Positions 11,533 to 22,660 are shown, counted from the stretch's first letter. The stretch: 64,000 nt of DNA from Bimastos eiseni (GCA_959347315.1 OY365814.1:33950995-34014994), one strand, 5' to 3'. Translations and numbers: made by a program. Notes: generated from the letters alone by a model not told the origin.

Positions 11533-11705
11533 GGTTGAGAGTTGAGACAGGTTTTCTGCCCGGGAGAGCAGGACGAGTGGGCCCAGGTATTCACCAACTC
11601 CTCTACTGGGTGTCCCAGGTGTTCCCCGAGCGAACGGCGAAAGTTTCGAGTGAATAGCTGTAAAAGTGTGCAAATGCATAAACGGACAGACTGTATACCT
11701 GCTAC
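11533..11705 (+). repeat. Dispersed repeat, copy 2 (partner at 690)
   Basis: Aligns with 690-905, including 'ccccgagcgaacggcgaa' and 'gtgtgcaaatgcat'. The similar minus-strand peptide frame (C-I-C-T-[VL]-L-[EQ]-L-F-T-R-N) is preserved between copies, but stops and gaps differ. Sequence from 11,312 to 11,532 and from 11,706 to 12,219 shows nothing further apart from weak similarity to the window's first 120 bases. Confidence 0.55.
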
Positions 11706-12219
11706 CTGTACGATATCTCCCAAACCGTCCATTCGTTCATGACGGTGTAAAAGAAGAAGAGGTATGGCAGACAGATATCACGCGCACATACATGTCGTTA
11801 AATGTGCAGCAGGTCTTTCGTCGACACACACGATAATAGTATTGTCACGGCGTTATAGCGTAGACGCTAATCAATCGAATGGCCTATTACATTAATTAAC
11901 TAGTTAGAACTTCACATATATTTATAGCTATTAACCCCTATGGACTATGCCACTAATTAAGTTCTTAAAATACACGCAATTTAGGCAGGACATTAATTAA
12001 TAATTTAATATTTTGTAAGGTTTCAAAGAGGCTTTCTAGGACGTCTTCTTCTATTACGATGTCGTTAAACGTAAAAACAGACCGGGTTGCTTGGACACCT
12101 TTAAAACAATGCTTTGTAATTTTTAAATGGCCCTCGAACATGCCGTTTGAAAATTAGCTGCCCCATTGGTTTCACAATTTGATGTCAGACGCATATATAT
12201 CGAAATCCATTAGCTAAAA

Positions 12220-12300
12220 CAACTACAGTTGTCACTGCACAGTTTCCGGGCGGTGCCAGTGTGAAGTTTCGGCAAATGAAGAGGGCAACGCTAGAGAGGC
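12220..12300 (-). repeat. ~110-bp dispersed repeat (minus copy, decayed)
   Basis: Carries the family's order on the minus strand: 'cagtttccgggcggtgccagtgtgaagtttcggc' and 'agggcaacgctag' correspond to the GGCACTGCCAG core and the GCGTCGCCCT block of better copies. The left half is diverged. Lies about 50 bp from another copy. Confidence 0.45.
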
Positions 12301-12350
12301 GAAGTCATGGCCTATATAGTGGGTGACACTTAAAGATTAAACTCTATCAC

Positions 12351-12445
12351 TGCTTGTATCTTGACAGTGCCAGTCTCAAGTCTTGACAATAAAGGAGGGC
12401 GACGCTAATCATCTTTGTTTTGGCAAAGTGTCGTTAAACTGCAAC
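12351..12445 (-). repeat. ~110-bp dispersed repeat (minus copy)
   Basis: Contains 'gacagtgccagtctcaagtc', 'ggagggcgacgctaatcatctttg' and 'gtgtcgttaaactg' in family order, here inverted. Compare the plus copies at 21,500, 34,025 and 38,436. Confidence 0.65.
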
Positions 12446-13018
12446 AACACACACTGATTAAAATATTTAAATGTAAAATCTATTTTAGTGTAACCAACCA
12501 AGAAATAGGCCTATCGTTCGAATAAAAAGTCTGTTTGTAAAAGTTGCAATTTTGGAACATGGATTTTAGAGGCTGCAAAACGTACGAATGAACGAAGGAG
12601 CGAACGAACGAATAAATGAACGAAATGACAAATATAAACGAAGTGTCGTCATATAACTCTATTGCTTGCTGTTTCACATACATTTTAGCACCACCAAGGT
12701 TTTTACCCTCCTCCTCTACTCGTCAGTATGCGCCCTGGGTGCACTGAAAAAGGGCAGAGGGGGGGTCCGAGGCAAGTCAATAATTCGAGGACGCAGGTGC
12801 GTGAAGTTCCAAGAGAAGACGTTGTCTATTATATTCGAAGAATAGCGCACAGTCTGAGCGATTGCCTGGTACGCTGGCCCTTAAGCAAAGAATATGTACC
12901 ATCGCACAGAGTGGAATAAGATTCTTACCCATATATTTTATATAAAATACACGGATTAAAATATGCAGTTAAGGGGTTATGATTTAGCTGCGTTGTATGG
13001 TGTTGTTTCTTATTGGAC

Positions 13019-13057
13019 CCCGTGTGGTACGGCGGTTACCGTGTGGTACGGCGGTTA
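13019..13057 (+). repeat. 19-bp perfect tandem duplication
   Basis: The 19-mer ccgtgtggtacggcggtta occurs twice in direct succession and a third copy is begun. Being exact, it is a recent slippage event or a very young minisatellite. Confidence 0.85.
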
Positions 13058-13189
13058 CCGTTGGGAGTTACAGAAGCGGTCGAGAGATGGCGTAGATGAT
13101 GCGAATTCAGTCGGTAGATGGAGTTCGTTCATTCGTCCCAAGAGAAGGGAATGACATAGCACATGCGCACTAAGGAGCATGCCAACAAA

Positions 13190-13335
13190 GTGGAGGAAGG
13201 AAGGAATGGAAGGAGGGAGAGATGGAGGAAGGAAGGCAAACCTGAATGAACGATGGAATGAATGAAGGAAGGAAGGAAGGAACGAACGAAGACATGACTG
13301 AATGAAGCAATGAATGAATGAATACAATACAACTG
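13190..13335. repeat. GGAA/GAAT-rich microsatellite
   Basis: Imperfect GGAA, GGAG and GAAT runs. The long open frames on the complement (Ser-Phe-Leu-Pro repeats) are a by-product of this composition. Confidence 0.8.
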
Positions 13336-13404
13336 TTATTTGATATTGCCCTTCTTAAAATTTAGTTCAGAAGTGCATACATACGCCTCGATGGCGCAAT
13401 TGCA

Positions 13405-13548
13405 GTTGTAGTGCAGAGCAATTGTGTGCGAAGGAGTTGCTCAAAGTCCTTACACAGTGACGCATCGGACGAGAGTCGAACTCGCTCACTCAGCGCACAC
13501 TGAGCATTACTGGCCGACCAATTTAGACATTCGACCACCATGCCGCAC
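13405..13548 (-). mobile_element. tRNA-like SINE of a different family
   Basis: The minus strand holds an A-box-like 'GGTGGTCGAATGTC' and a B box 'GAGTTCGACTC' about 45 bases later, with tRNA-like spacing. The body differs from the SINE at 11 kb. A tRNA gene is unlikely because no acceptor-stem pairing is evident. Confidence 0.45.
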
Positions 13549-13569
13549 AGAAAGTATGAAGAAAGTATT

Positions 13570-13650
13570 GTATTGTATTCGCATGTTTCTATAGCGCCTC
13601 TTCCAGTGCAACCTAATCAGAGGCGCTCTCAGTGCGAACAGCCTCTTGGA
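13570..13650 (-). mobile_element. LINE 3'-tail hairpin remnant
   Basis: 'tttctatagcgcctcttccag...cagaggcgctctcagtgc' is the inverted GCGC hairpin that ends CR1/L2-like elements in this window, with an ATACA-type tail on its 3' (left) side. No ORF2 remains. Confidence 0.5.
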
Positions 13651-13859
13651 ATATAAAAATCTTAAGAAATGCGGACAGAAACAGAAGCATCTCGAGTTAA
13701 AATCAGAGAGCAAGGCGGAAAGGGAATATCGTACCTAAGCAAAGGACCAACAGACGCATCATTACTATGTTAGGCGAGAATTACCAAGAGATCATATCTA
13801 TCTAAGAAACGAAGAGGACGACGAGAGGCAGTGAAATGGGATGGAGGATAAGGTAACAA

Positions 13860-14110
13860 AGATAGCGTGGAGTCTAATGAATTAAACAATGAATGGAATA
13901 AGTAAATAAGGAAGGAAGAAGTGATGGAAAATGGGAAGGACTGGAGAAATAAATGAAGGAAGCACATAATGATGGAAGGAAGAATAGAAAGATGGACGGA
14001 AGGAAAAAGAAGCGATTGAAAGAAGGAAGAAGTGAATGAAGGCGGATGAATGAAATAAAGGAAGAGAGGGAAGCAAAGATGGAAGGAAGGAAGCGGCACA
14101 GGAAAGAAAC
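13860..14110. repeat. Degenerate GGAA/GGAAG purine tract
   Basis: Purine-rich on the plus strand with GGAAGGAAG words. Open frames on either strand are low-complexity and are not supported as genes. Confidence 0.75.
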
Positions 14111-14550
14111 CGTTAAGGAGCGAAAGACAGATGGAAGAAAATAGGCAGGAATGCATGCAAGAAGGGGTATGTGTGGGAAGAAAAGAAAGAGGGAGAAACG
14201 AAGAAAGAGGTAAGGAATCGGATGAAGAAACCAGCATATGGCGCCCTCCACTATCTGCCTGCGTTTCTCGTCAACCCTCTCCATCCATCTCTCCATCTCT
14301 CTCCGCCCACATCTATCGTTCCAACAGACCTGGATAATCCGATTTCGAATGAGATACTCCACATCCCGGAATCCAGGTCCATCTCTCCGTTTTTCCACTC
14401 GCCCCTCCCTCCCTCTTCTCTGGTCAGACGATGACCGTGGTCAGTCGGCAGTTCCGTGGACAATTGTCCAGTGCAACTGGAGGCAATTAGTCGCAGGGGC
14501 TTGGACGCCTATCACATCAGCAAGTGTACGAGAAACTGCTCCCGCGAATT

Positions 14551-14670
14551 ATAGCAAAACTCCGCCACAGTTCGGTCGTACTCTGACGGTGCCAGTCCAA
14601 AGCCTGGAGGGCGACGATGATGATCTTTGCTACCACACAGTGTCGTTTAACTGAAACACCTTCTACTATG
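14551..14670 (-). repeat. ~110-bp dispersed repeat (minus, near full length)
   Basis: Contains 'ctccgccacagtt', 'ctctgacggtgccagtcc', 'ggagggcgacgatgatgatctttg' and 'cacacagtgtcgtttaactgaaac' in order. It is one of the best copies, running from the GTGGCGGAG end to the GTTTCAGTTTAACGACAC end. Confidence 0.75.
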
Positions 14671-15264
14671 ACGCGAGAACTGCAACGCTATGTGAATTTC
14701 TTCAATATCTCGTCAACATAAACAATGCACAAGTGAAAAATTATATTCCGTTCTAAGTTGCTGCTTCACTCTGCCCTTCGTTCTGTAGAATTGAATTTAC
14801 GATACAATACAGACCAATACAGAAAGTAAATAAGGAAGGAAGAAGTAAAGGAAAATGAATGCGCTACAAAAGAATAGGTTAAAATCAGAGTTCGAGAGAT
14901 CGAATTCTACGAATTTTAGGAATAAAACAAAAAAATAATGTCATTACTACACTGCTATCCCAGAGTGTCATGAGATAGCAATGCATCAACTTCAACGCTA
15001 ACAGTCAGTCACTGGAACAATTGGAACAATTGGTAACCAAAAGTGGCTTAGAGTTGGTAACGTTCAATGAGCTGTCTTCTTATCTATAATTAGTCAGAAA
15101 AAGTCCACTGCTACCATTCCACTATTGTTTTTGAATAGCTGACAGTCGAAATCTTTTCTAGATGCCTCAAGGTCGAATGAACATAGACAGTAGGCCTATC
15201 ATCGGCTCTAACCTTCGTGGGTCCATTTCTCTGTTGCTGTACATAAAGTCGCTGGTGGACCAGC
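14671..15264. other. Gene-free stretch
   Basis: No gene, RNA or repeat was recognised. Confidence 0.35.
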
Positions 15265-15269
15265 CCAAC

Positions 15270-15425
15270 GAATTTGTACGAATTTTTACGAATCTTAACG
15301 AATTTTTACGATTTCACAAATATTTACGAATTTTAAAGAACTTAACTAATTTTTACAAATTTTTAAATGGGCCAAAACGTTAACGAATTTTAGCGAATTT
15401 GAAATCGATAGTCACGAATTCTCGA
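15270..15425 (+). repeat. 11-12-bp minisatellite (acgaattttta)
   Basis: About a dozen imperfect units of 'acgaattttta' or 'acgaatttta', decaying toward the right edge. The apparent peptide (NEF.RIF..LNEFL) only mirrors the unit. Confidence 0.8.
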
Positions 15426-15804
15426 ATTATGGTTAAAACAATAACAGCAACACAATGCATTGTACGACAAAACAAAATTAATCACATTTTACAATGCATT
15501 CACGGAACATTTCAATACGTGTCCAAATGCCATTCACAAGCATTCCACGTCCGTCCGCGTGTGTAGGATGGACGAGCGTAGTGGTGGGGTTAATCAGAGT
15601 GGTCAGCGAGACGACGCTGGTCAGTATCGAACTGACCAAGAAACACAATCGCCGAAATTGCGCCAATTAAGGCGTACGATCACGTGGCGGAAACGCGAGG
15701 AACTCTGGGTGGACGAGGGATCGGCGTCGAGTTCTTTATTGAAGGAAAACCGTTTAGTTGCGCATGCGAAATTAGTTCGTCACGAATATCAACAGAACAC
15801 GTGT

Positions 15805-16200
15805 GCGTGTGTAGGTGTGTGGGTTGTGTCTGTGTGTGTGTGTGTGTATGTGCTTGTCTCGGTGTATTTGCGATTACGTCTGCTTATGCTTGTTTGTCTG
15901 TGCATCTTCCTGTCTGTTCGTCTGTCAGTCTTTATGTCCGTCCGTCTGTCTGTCTGTTGTCTGTGTATCGTCCTGTCTGTTCGTGAACAGTGTCTGTCTG
16001 TCTGTCAGTCTGCTTTCCTTTCTATAAGTGTATCTGTCTGTGTATCTGTCTGCCTATGTATCCGTCCTTCTGTCTCTGTTGTCCTTCCTATCTAAATCTG
16101 CATGGCTGCCTCTCCGTCCATATATCTGTCTGTCTGTCTGTCTTTCTGTCTGTCTGTTTATACGTCCATTCATTCGTCCGTCCTTCTGTCTCTCTCTCTA
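15805..16200. repeat. (TG)n / (CTGT)n / (TC)n microsatellite block
   Basis: Runs of tgtgtg, ctgtctgt and tctctc with scattered substitutions. Ser-Val-Cys-Leu open frames on the plus strand arise from the repeat and are not genes. Confidence 0.9.
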
Positions 16201-16464
16201 AATCCTCGGGTTATCGTGGGAACGTGGGCTGGCCAGATTCTCCATCCCATCTAAGGGCTGATTAATTATTCACTTCTTCATCATTATTATTGTTGTTGTT
16301 GTCGTCGTTGTTGTTATTATTTCTGAGGAGTTAAGAGTTTCATTGAGTGAAAAGCAAGGTCGATAAGTTTTCGTCTTAACTTAAACGCAAACAGTGTATT
16401 ATAATCTTTTGATTAACTAACTTACTGTTCAAAGCTCAAATGAATACAAGAACGACCGAAAGAA

Positions 16465-16505
16465 TAGTATCAATCAATCAATTAATCAATCGGTCAGTCA
16501 GTCAG

Positions 16506-16536
<31 letters not shown>

Positions 16537-16640
16537 ATCGATCGATGGATCAATCAATCAATTAATCAATCGGTCAGTCAGTCAGTCAGTCAATCAATCA
16601 ATCAATCAGTCAGTCAATCAATCAGTCAATTAACCAACCA
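16465..16640. repeat. (ATCA)n / (GTCA)n microsatellite
   Basis: Tetranucleotide array switching between aatc, gtca and gatc units. Confidence 0.9.
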
Positions 16641-16714
16641 ACAAAGCAACATATCAATAAAGAAAGTAATCAAACAATCAAGCAAGCAATCACTTTGTCA
16701 CAAAAAGGGCAGAG

Positions 16715-16775
16715 AGAAGAAAGAGAGGAAGAGAGAGAGACAAACAGACAGACAGACGGACAGACAGACAGAGAA

Positions 16776-16808
<33 letters not shown>

Positions 16809-17046
16809 GAGAGGGATAGAGAGATGGAGAGAGGGAGAGGAGGAGAGAGAGAGGTGTCGGTCCGTAACTAAAAGGGTTCATTTATATCACTTTGACTAAT
16901 TTGGCTGCTGTCGACAAAGAATGGAAAATGAAAATAGAGGAAGAGACAGAAGAGAGACAGAAGGGAAAGAATGAACAGCAAATATAAAAGGAGAAGGAGT
17001 GACAGTGGGAGAAACGAGCGTGTGAGAGTGCGTGTGAGTGTCTGTC

Positions 17047-17117
<71 letters not shown>

Positions 17118-17150
17118 CAGAGAGACAGAGAGGGACAGAGAGAGAATGAG
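16715..17150. repeat. (ACAG)n, (TG)n and (AG)n microsatellites
   Basis: acag units at 16,740-16,806, TG at 17,047-17,060, and an almost pure (AG)n run at 17,060-17,111 with purine-rich flanks. Confidence 0.9.
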
Positions 17151-17249
17151 AGATCGATCGTGAGAATCTGCGAACTCCCTGTTAATGAATGACGTGTCTC
17201 GTTGGTGTTGATAAATGTCGAGACTCGTTTCCGATGACAAACACGTTTT

Positions 17250-17560
17250 CGCCTGTACTTCTCTCTGTCTTTCTCTTTGTCTCTCTCTGTCTCTATGTAT
17301 GTCTATATGTCTCTCTCCTTCTATCTCCGCTTCTATATCTGCCTCTGTCTATCTGTTCCTATGACTGGCTCTATAATATATCTCGCCATGTCTAAGAATT
17401 TAATCTGCTCACGACATCTATCAGTGCCTCCATGTTCCTGTGTGTCCTCCTGCTTGCCCATCTGTCTGTCTGTGTCTCATGCTCTGTCCGTTCGTCTGGC
17501 TGTCTGTACGTCCGTCCGTCTGCCTATCTCTATGTCTCTTTCCATTCATCCACTGGGACA
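17250..17560. repeat. Pyrimidine-rich (CTGT/CTCT) tract
   Basis: Degenerate tctg, tctc and cgtc units. No gene. Confidence 0.8.
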
Positions 17561-18560
17561 TTGTCACCAGAAATCAATGAAGAAGCGGGCGTGATAAGCA
17601 TGACATCCTCCTATCGTCCACATAATATCGCTCAGCGGCGGATACGGAAGCAAAGAACGGCCATTGGTCAGCGCAGTAAATTGGACAGATTCCCGCACTA
17701 AGTAGCGTCATAAACAGCGCCACCAAACGACCGAACTCGCGTCCGATTATTACCGCCGAGAGGACCGATTCGAGAGCGGCAGACTTTGACCGAAGATCGG
17801 TCGGTCTTTCGGTTGGTCAGGGTACTAGGATAATTGGGAGGAATGGACACTTAAGTGCCTTGGTGGAAGGAGACCGGAGAAAATCACATCGGGTGGAGGA
17901 TGAAATTTGGAGGATAACGTCGGTGATAGGAGAATAACTGAGTAAGTGGGTGGTTTATTTAATGAGATATAAAGCAGGTGAAAACACACCGCCTCGGTGC
18001 TGAAATCCCGTACGACCTATCTCGCTGGTTGTGCAAAACGCACCTGGTTGCGAAAGAACCACTTGAGCAAATGAGGTAATTATCAGCAGTTGTCGGTAAA
18101 TTTTTCATTAGGACTAACAGAGTTTCAGTGGTTCAGTAAAGGAGCTGTGGATTTAGTTATTGGGCGCAAAACCAGGAGCAGTATTATAACGTTTCGTGAA
18201 GTTCCTTGCGTGAAACGTTAAATTACAGCAACGTGAAATTTATGCCATTTTAGATAAGATCAGACTGTCTTAGATGAAGAAAAAGATTAACGATTGAAAC
18301 GGAAAAAACTGACACTACCAAGTGCGATTAATCGGTTTCACATCGTACCATCAAAAAGGGGGAATTTAGCGGCCCGTGTTAATGAGTCGCTCGACAAAGC
18401 TCAACATTGAACGACGTCACATCCTTGACGTTCCTTCTATCGAGATCTATAGGCGTAGAATGTGAGGGCATATATTGAAATTTCCCACCAGTGGCAATAC
18501 CTCAGCCTTTGTACGAGCCTATCACCTGCGATGATGTTGCTGATTGCGAGGATAGAAATT
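17561..18560. other. Gene-free stretch
   Basis: Mixed-composition sequence without an open frame or repeat that I could support. Confidence 0.35.
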
Positions 18561-18709
18561 GAAAACCCAAGGAGACACACTGTACCACTAACAGGGTCGC
18601 AAATTTTCACAGACCACTAACGAACGAGTACTAATCTATGGAGGCGTTAGTGGTCTGTAAGATTGAGCCACACTGTTAGCGAGACAATATGTGTCTCTTT
18701 GGGTTCTCC
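18561..18709. repeat. Long imperfect hairpin (inverted repeat)
   Basis: Two arms of about 62 bases (18,561-18,623 and 18,644-18,709) pair at roughly 80-85% of positions around a ~20-bp loop. The inner stem 'acagaccactaacg' / 'cgttagtggtctgt' is perfect over 14 bp, and the outer stem 'aacccaaggagacaca' / 'tgtgtctctttgggtt' pairs at 15 of 16. The phrase ccactaac also recurs within an arm. It could be a foldback MITE or a transcribed hairpin; no target-site duplication was seen. Confidence 0.75.
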
Positions 18710-18989
18710 CATTGACTCTAACTATAAACTATAAAGGGACCTATAAGTGTGTTGTTTATATACAATTGACGAACAATGGTCGATTTGACTGATGATCACT
18801 ATCGTATTTAAAAGATTTGTATAGCGCCCGAAACACCGAGTCACCGGCCTATTCGCAAGCGCTCAGTCACGACAAAGTCGATAGGCAGGCAAGGTCCGAA
18901 TCGGTTCGGGGTCAACATCTAAGGGTCAGACAGTTAAACTTAAACGTGATCGTTATACAAATTCGAGTACATTTATGTGAGTATCCAAT

Positions 18990-19375
18990 CCTTTTCCCAG
19001 GAAGGGAAGGGGAAGTGAGGGTATTGGAAGGAAAAAGGAAGAAAGGGAAGAGGATACAGAGGTAGAATGAGGTAACTGAAGAGGAAGATACACGAAGAAA
19101 GAAAAGAAGAGAAGAAGAGGACAACGAGGAAGACGAAGGCACACAGGATGCAGAGGACGATTGGAGGAGGAAGGAAGGAAGGAAGGAAAGAGGACAAAGG
19201 GAAGAGTAAGGTATATGAAGAGTTAGATTTCTAGATAGAGGAAGAAAGGGAAGAGGAAGAAGAAGAAGGAGGACAAAAAGAGGATGAAAAGAAAGAGGAT
19301 GAAAGGGAAGAGGATGAAGGGGAAGAGGATGGTAAGAAAGTGAGACACAGCAGTGGAGAATAGGAAAAAGGAAGA
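18990..19375. repeat. Purine tract (GGAAGA)n
   Basis: Strongly purine-biased plus strand with gaagag and ggaaggaagg units; mirror-like open frames on the complement are not genes. Confidence 0.85.
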
Positions 19376-19599
19376 GGCAGGAACTTGTGTGTGTCTCAGG
19401 CGAATATTCGCCCACAGGACTTTGTTCCTTATCTGGCATCCGGAACGACCGCTGCCATGGAACCAGCGTCGACTGATCTCAGAGAGAGCTCGCGTCTGCT
19501 CAATCGGTCGTCTGATGACTGGACCGGAATAATACGAATCAGATTCGGATTCCTTTGATGACGAATCCACCTTCCACTTTCACCGACATCTTGGATTTT

Positions 19600-20060
19600 C
19601 AAAGATGGAGGATTTGACCTCTAATTTGCTAAGATGGCGGATTTGACCTTTGATTTTCAAAGATGGCGAATTTTCTTTTTGATTTTCAAAGATGGTGAAT
19701 TTACCATATGATATTAAAGATGACGAATTTGCCCTTTGATTTTCAAAGATGGCGATGTGCCCATTTATTTTCAAATACGGCGAATTTATCCTTTGATTTT
19801 CAAGGATGGTGAATTTGCCCTGCGATTTAGAAGATAGCGATATGAGACTGTATCCCATGAGTTTCAAAGATGGCGCCAATAGCACTTTGATTTGTAAATA
19901 AGATGGCATGCACGGAGAGCCATTAGAACTACAAATATGCCTTTTCAATTTCTGACATGACAGCCTACGCCTTCTGGCTTATGAAAGATGACGGCCTATG
20001 CCTTTTGTTTTCCAAGATTGCGGCCTATGCCCTTGATGGTCCAAGATGGCGGCCTAGACC
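19600..20060 (+). repeat. 28-29-bp minisatellite of YY1-like AAGATGGCG units
   Basis: 'tgattttcaaagatggcgaatttgccctt'-type units recur about every 28-29 bp in the first half and more loosely to about 20,060, roughly 14 units. Most keep AAGATGG(C/T)G. AAGATGGCGGC is the established YY1 site, and several units match it closely (19,631; 20,042). The complement is open for 122 codons because the unit contains no stop; I do not call it a gene. Confidence 0.8.
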
Positions 20061-20219
20061 TTTGATCGTCCAGGATCATAGGCTTTTGATCGTCGATGCG
20101 GAAGAGGATAATCGTCGGTGGCCGTTCGCTGTCCGCAGCGGATGAGTCCATCGGTCGGTCTTAGAACGGATGAGTGGACAGACGAGATTTCAATCGTATA
20201 CAAGCGAACTTAACCTACA

Positions 20220-20550
20220 ATCGCAGATTAGATATATATGTATATATATATACATATACACATTTATCTATATACTCATACATTTCAAAGTGGCACAAAA
20301 TAAGTTGTCATTTATAATTGCAATACAACTATATAAAATTAGATACGCATACATCCATTGACACACATACATATAATTACACACAAATTTAAAGATATAC
20401 ACGAACACTGTCAAACATACATAAACATATACACAATATACCACACATAGGCACATATACGTACTCGCAAATTCATGCAGACATACATCAAAATTAAACT
20501 GCATACACGAATACACAGATAAACACACGTACATACTTACATACATGTTG
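20220..20550. repeat. AT and TACA-rich simple sequence
   Basis: (TA)n followed by degenerate acatac / atacac words. Confidence 0.75.
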
Positions 20551-20675
20551 TAACTCTCATTTGTAACGGCGCAAAGGACACACGACAGTCCTTGTAAACA
20601 CCGGATGCATGCAGCAACGTTGCATTGGCTGATATTTCATCTCTTTATCGTTCGTCACCCGTCAAAGGGATCGAC

Positions 20676-20722
20676 CTTCTTCTTCTTCTTCTTCTTCTTC
20701 TTCTTCTTCTTCTTCTTCTTCT
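20676..20722 (+). repeat. (TTC)n microsatellite
   Basis: About 15 uninterrupted ttc units. Confidence 0.95.
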
Positions 20723-20939
20723 GACCCGTTTAGGCCTATATCAGTCGTCGCTCTAATTTACAGCGAGTATATATCAGGCACGATGAGATCCATTCCACGC
20801 CGCACGGAAAGGATCTCAATCGAAGGCGTAGAACGTCTTGATTGTTCGCGGAGCCACCACAATCGTTGCCGTTTTATTCTGCGCATGAATCGGACGTGAG
20901 AAGGAGCCAGATGTCATGTTGAAAGAAAGCCCAATACTC

Positions 20940-21260
20940 GCCCTGCCTATCTTCATTTGTTTCTCTATCTCTGTCTGTCTGAGTCTCTGTCTGTCTGTCT
21001 CTCTCCATTCGTTCCTCTCACTCTCTATCCTTTTCTTTTATCTCCTCATTTTACCTTTCTCGTCGCTCTCTCTGTCTCTGTCTGTCTCTCTGTTGTATAG
21101 TGTATACTCCCTCCTTCTACTAATTCGGTTTATCTGCCATTCTGTATCCGTCTTCGTTCTCATTTCCCTGTTCATCTGTGTGTGTGCGTGCGTGTGCGTG
21201 TGTGTGTGTCTGTCTGTCTGTCTCTATCTCTCTCACTTTCACTCTCTGTCTCCATTTTTC
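20940..21260. repeat. (CTGT)/(TC)/(TG) pyrimidine block
   Basis: Degenerate tctg and tctc runs with a TG-rich core near 21,178-21,210. Confidence 0.8.
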
Positions 21261-21499
21261 ACTATTCCTTTTTCTGGCCTTTTCTGCTTCCATTTTCTAT
21301 CTCTGTCTTATCCAACTTTCATTCCGCACCATTTCCTTCTAAATTTCTCCTCATCGTCTCTTACCCCATCTGTTTCTCCTTTCGTTTTTCTCTTACGTCC
21401 AACTCTCTAGTCAAAAGTGGAGTGCCCACGCAAATATAGAATTTGTAGCATCAGTTATTTATTATTTATTTACCAGTTATATTGCAGTAGTATTTGTAG

Positions 21500-21612
21500 G
21501 AGTAGTTTCAGTTTAACGACACTGTGTGATGACAAAGATCGAGCGACAGCGGTCGCCCTCCACGTTCGGACTGGCACTGCCAGAGTGCAAACAGTGGCGG
21601 TGTTCATCACAA
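21500..21612 (+). repeat. ~110-bp dispersed repeat (plus, reference copy)
   Basis: Contains 'gtagtttcagtttaacgacac', 'gtgtgatgacaaagatc', 'gtcgccctcc', 'ggactggcactgccagagtg' and 'caaacagtggcgg'. The ctggcactgccag core is a 13-bp palindrome around one base. Confidence 0.8.
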
Positions 21613-21634
21613 TTTATGCTCACAGCACTATTAT

Positions 21635-21990
21635 TTATGGAACGATTTTAACGAGAAGCCGGAATGTCCATACATACTTAAGAAGACAGGTGGATGACCT
21701 CAATTTCATCCGATCAACGCTGTCAAATTCCATACTGCAATTAATAGTCAGCCTATCTCCTCACTTCACTTTAGTTCATGGAACGATTTATCTCTGCAGA
21801 CTTAAAAAGACGTCTGGAGAAATTCAATTTTTCTGATTACACTGTCAAATGCCTTGGACAAATCACGAAAAGCATTCGCAACAAAACATACTTTTATTTA
21901 TGGAGCTATACTTCTATCTCTACAGACTTAACAAGACGTCTGGTAGTCCTCACATTTTCCGGTCAACGCTGTCAAATGCCTTACCAGACT
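21635..21990 (+). repeat. ~125-130-bp degenerate tandem triplicate
   Basis: Three units begin near 21,637, 21,777 and 21,898. Each has 'ttatggaacgat' or a close variant, 'cagacttaa.a.gacgtctgg', 'ttc.gat/ggtcaacgctgtcaaatgcc' in the same order. Adjacent to the preceding repeat copy. Low identity indicates age. Confidence 0.65.
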
Positions 21991-22349
21991 CCAAGAAATT
22001 CTACTGCGAATGACCGTCCAATCACTATTTCGCATTGGCTACACTATAGTGACCGATAGGAGCGTCTTCTGTTGGCTTCCTGAAAGCCTTCGACGTTCTA
22101 CCACAGGGATTGGCAAACACGGAACTTGTCGTGGGGCGCTCCTAGTGGTCGCCGTCAATTCCAGTTCGCTTTGTAGCGTGGCTGCGACAATTACCTCGGT
22201 CCTCGCGTTGCTCGCGGCTGTTAGGCGACTTCCGGGAGAACAGCAGAAGACAACAATGGGAGGACTCGAGCCGACTGATTATATTTGATTACAGCCATTA
22301 GATGCCACTGCTGTTGCCCAGAGCAGTGACAATTTCGCTAGCTCTATTT

Positions 22350-22660
22350 AGCAGAACTCACTTTTGTCTGTCTGTTTGTCTGTCTGTCTGCCTTTCTACA
22401 TCTATCTGTCTCTCTGTCTATATATCTTACTTCCTGCTTGTCTGTCTCTCTCTGTTTGTCGCTCTCTCTGTCTGCATCTCTACCTGTTTGCCTCTCTCAA
22501 TGCATGACTGTAATTCTGTCTGGATATTATTGCATGTTTATTTCCATTCCCCCTGTGTGTATGCCTGACTTCTTACCCATCTGCAATCTTTTCTATCTGT
22601 CTGCCTGTTTTTTTTGTCTGTCTATCTATCGATCTTCTCTGTCTATCTGACAGTCTCTGG
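22350..22660. repeat. (CTGT)n pyrimidine microsatellite
   Basis: ctgtctgtctgt core near 22,370-22,390 with degenerate flanks. Confidence 0.85.

Noticed and set aside
15460..16265. Several 70-210-codon Ser/Val/Cys/Leu-rich frames
   Set aside because: Translations of (CTGT)n and (TG)n microsatellites. The same holds for similar frames at 20.9, 22.4, 31.0, 34.9, 41.1 and 61.2 kb.
16465..16640. Regularly spaced repeats resembling a CRISPR array
   Set aside because: They are contiguous tetranucleotide microsatellites without unique spacers, in a eukaryotic genome.
19580..19948. 122-codon minus frame with a degenerate 'ENQR' repeat
   Set aside because: It follows the 28-29-bp minisatellite, whose unit lacks stops; unit length is not a multiple of three throughout, so the peptide periodicity drifts.
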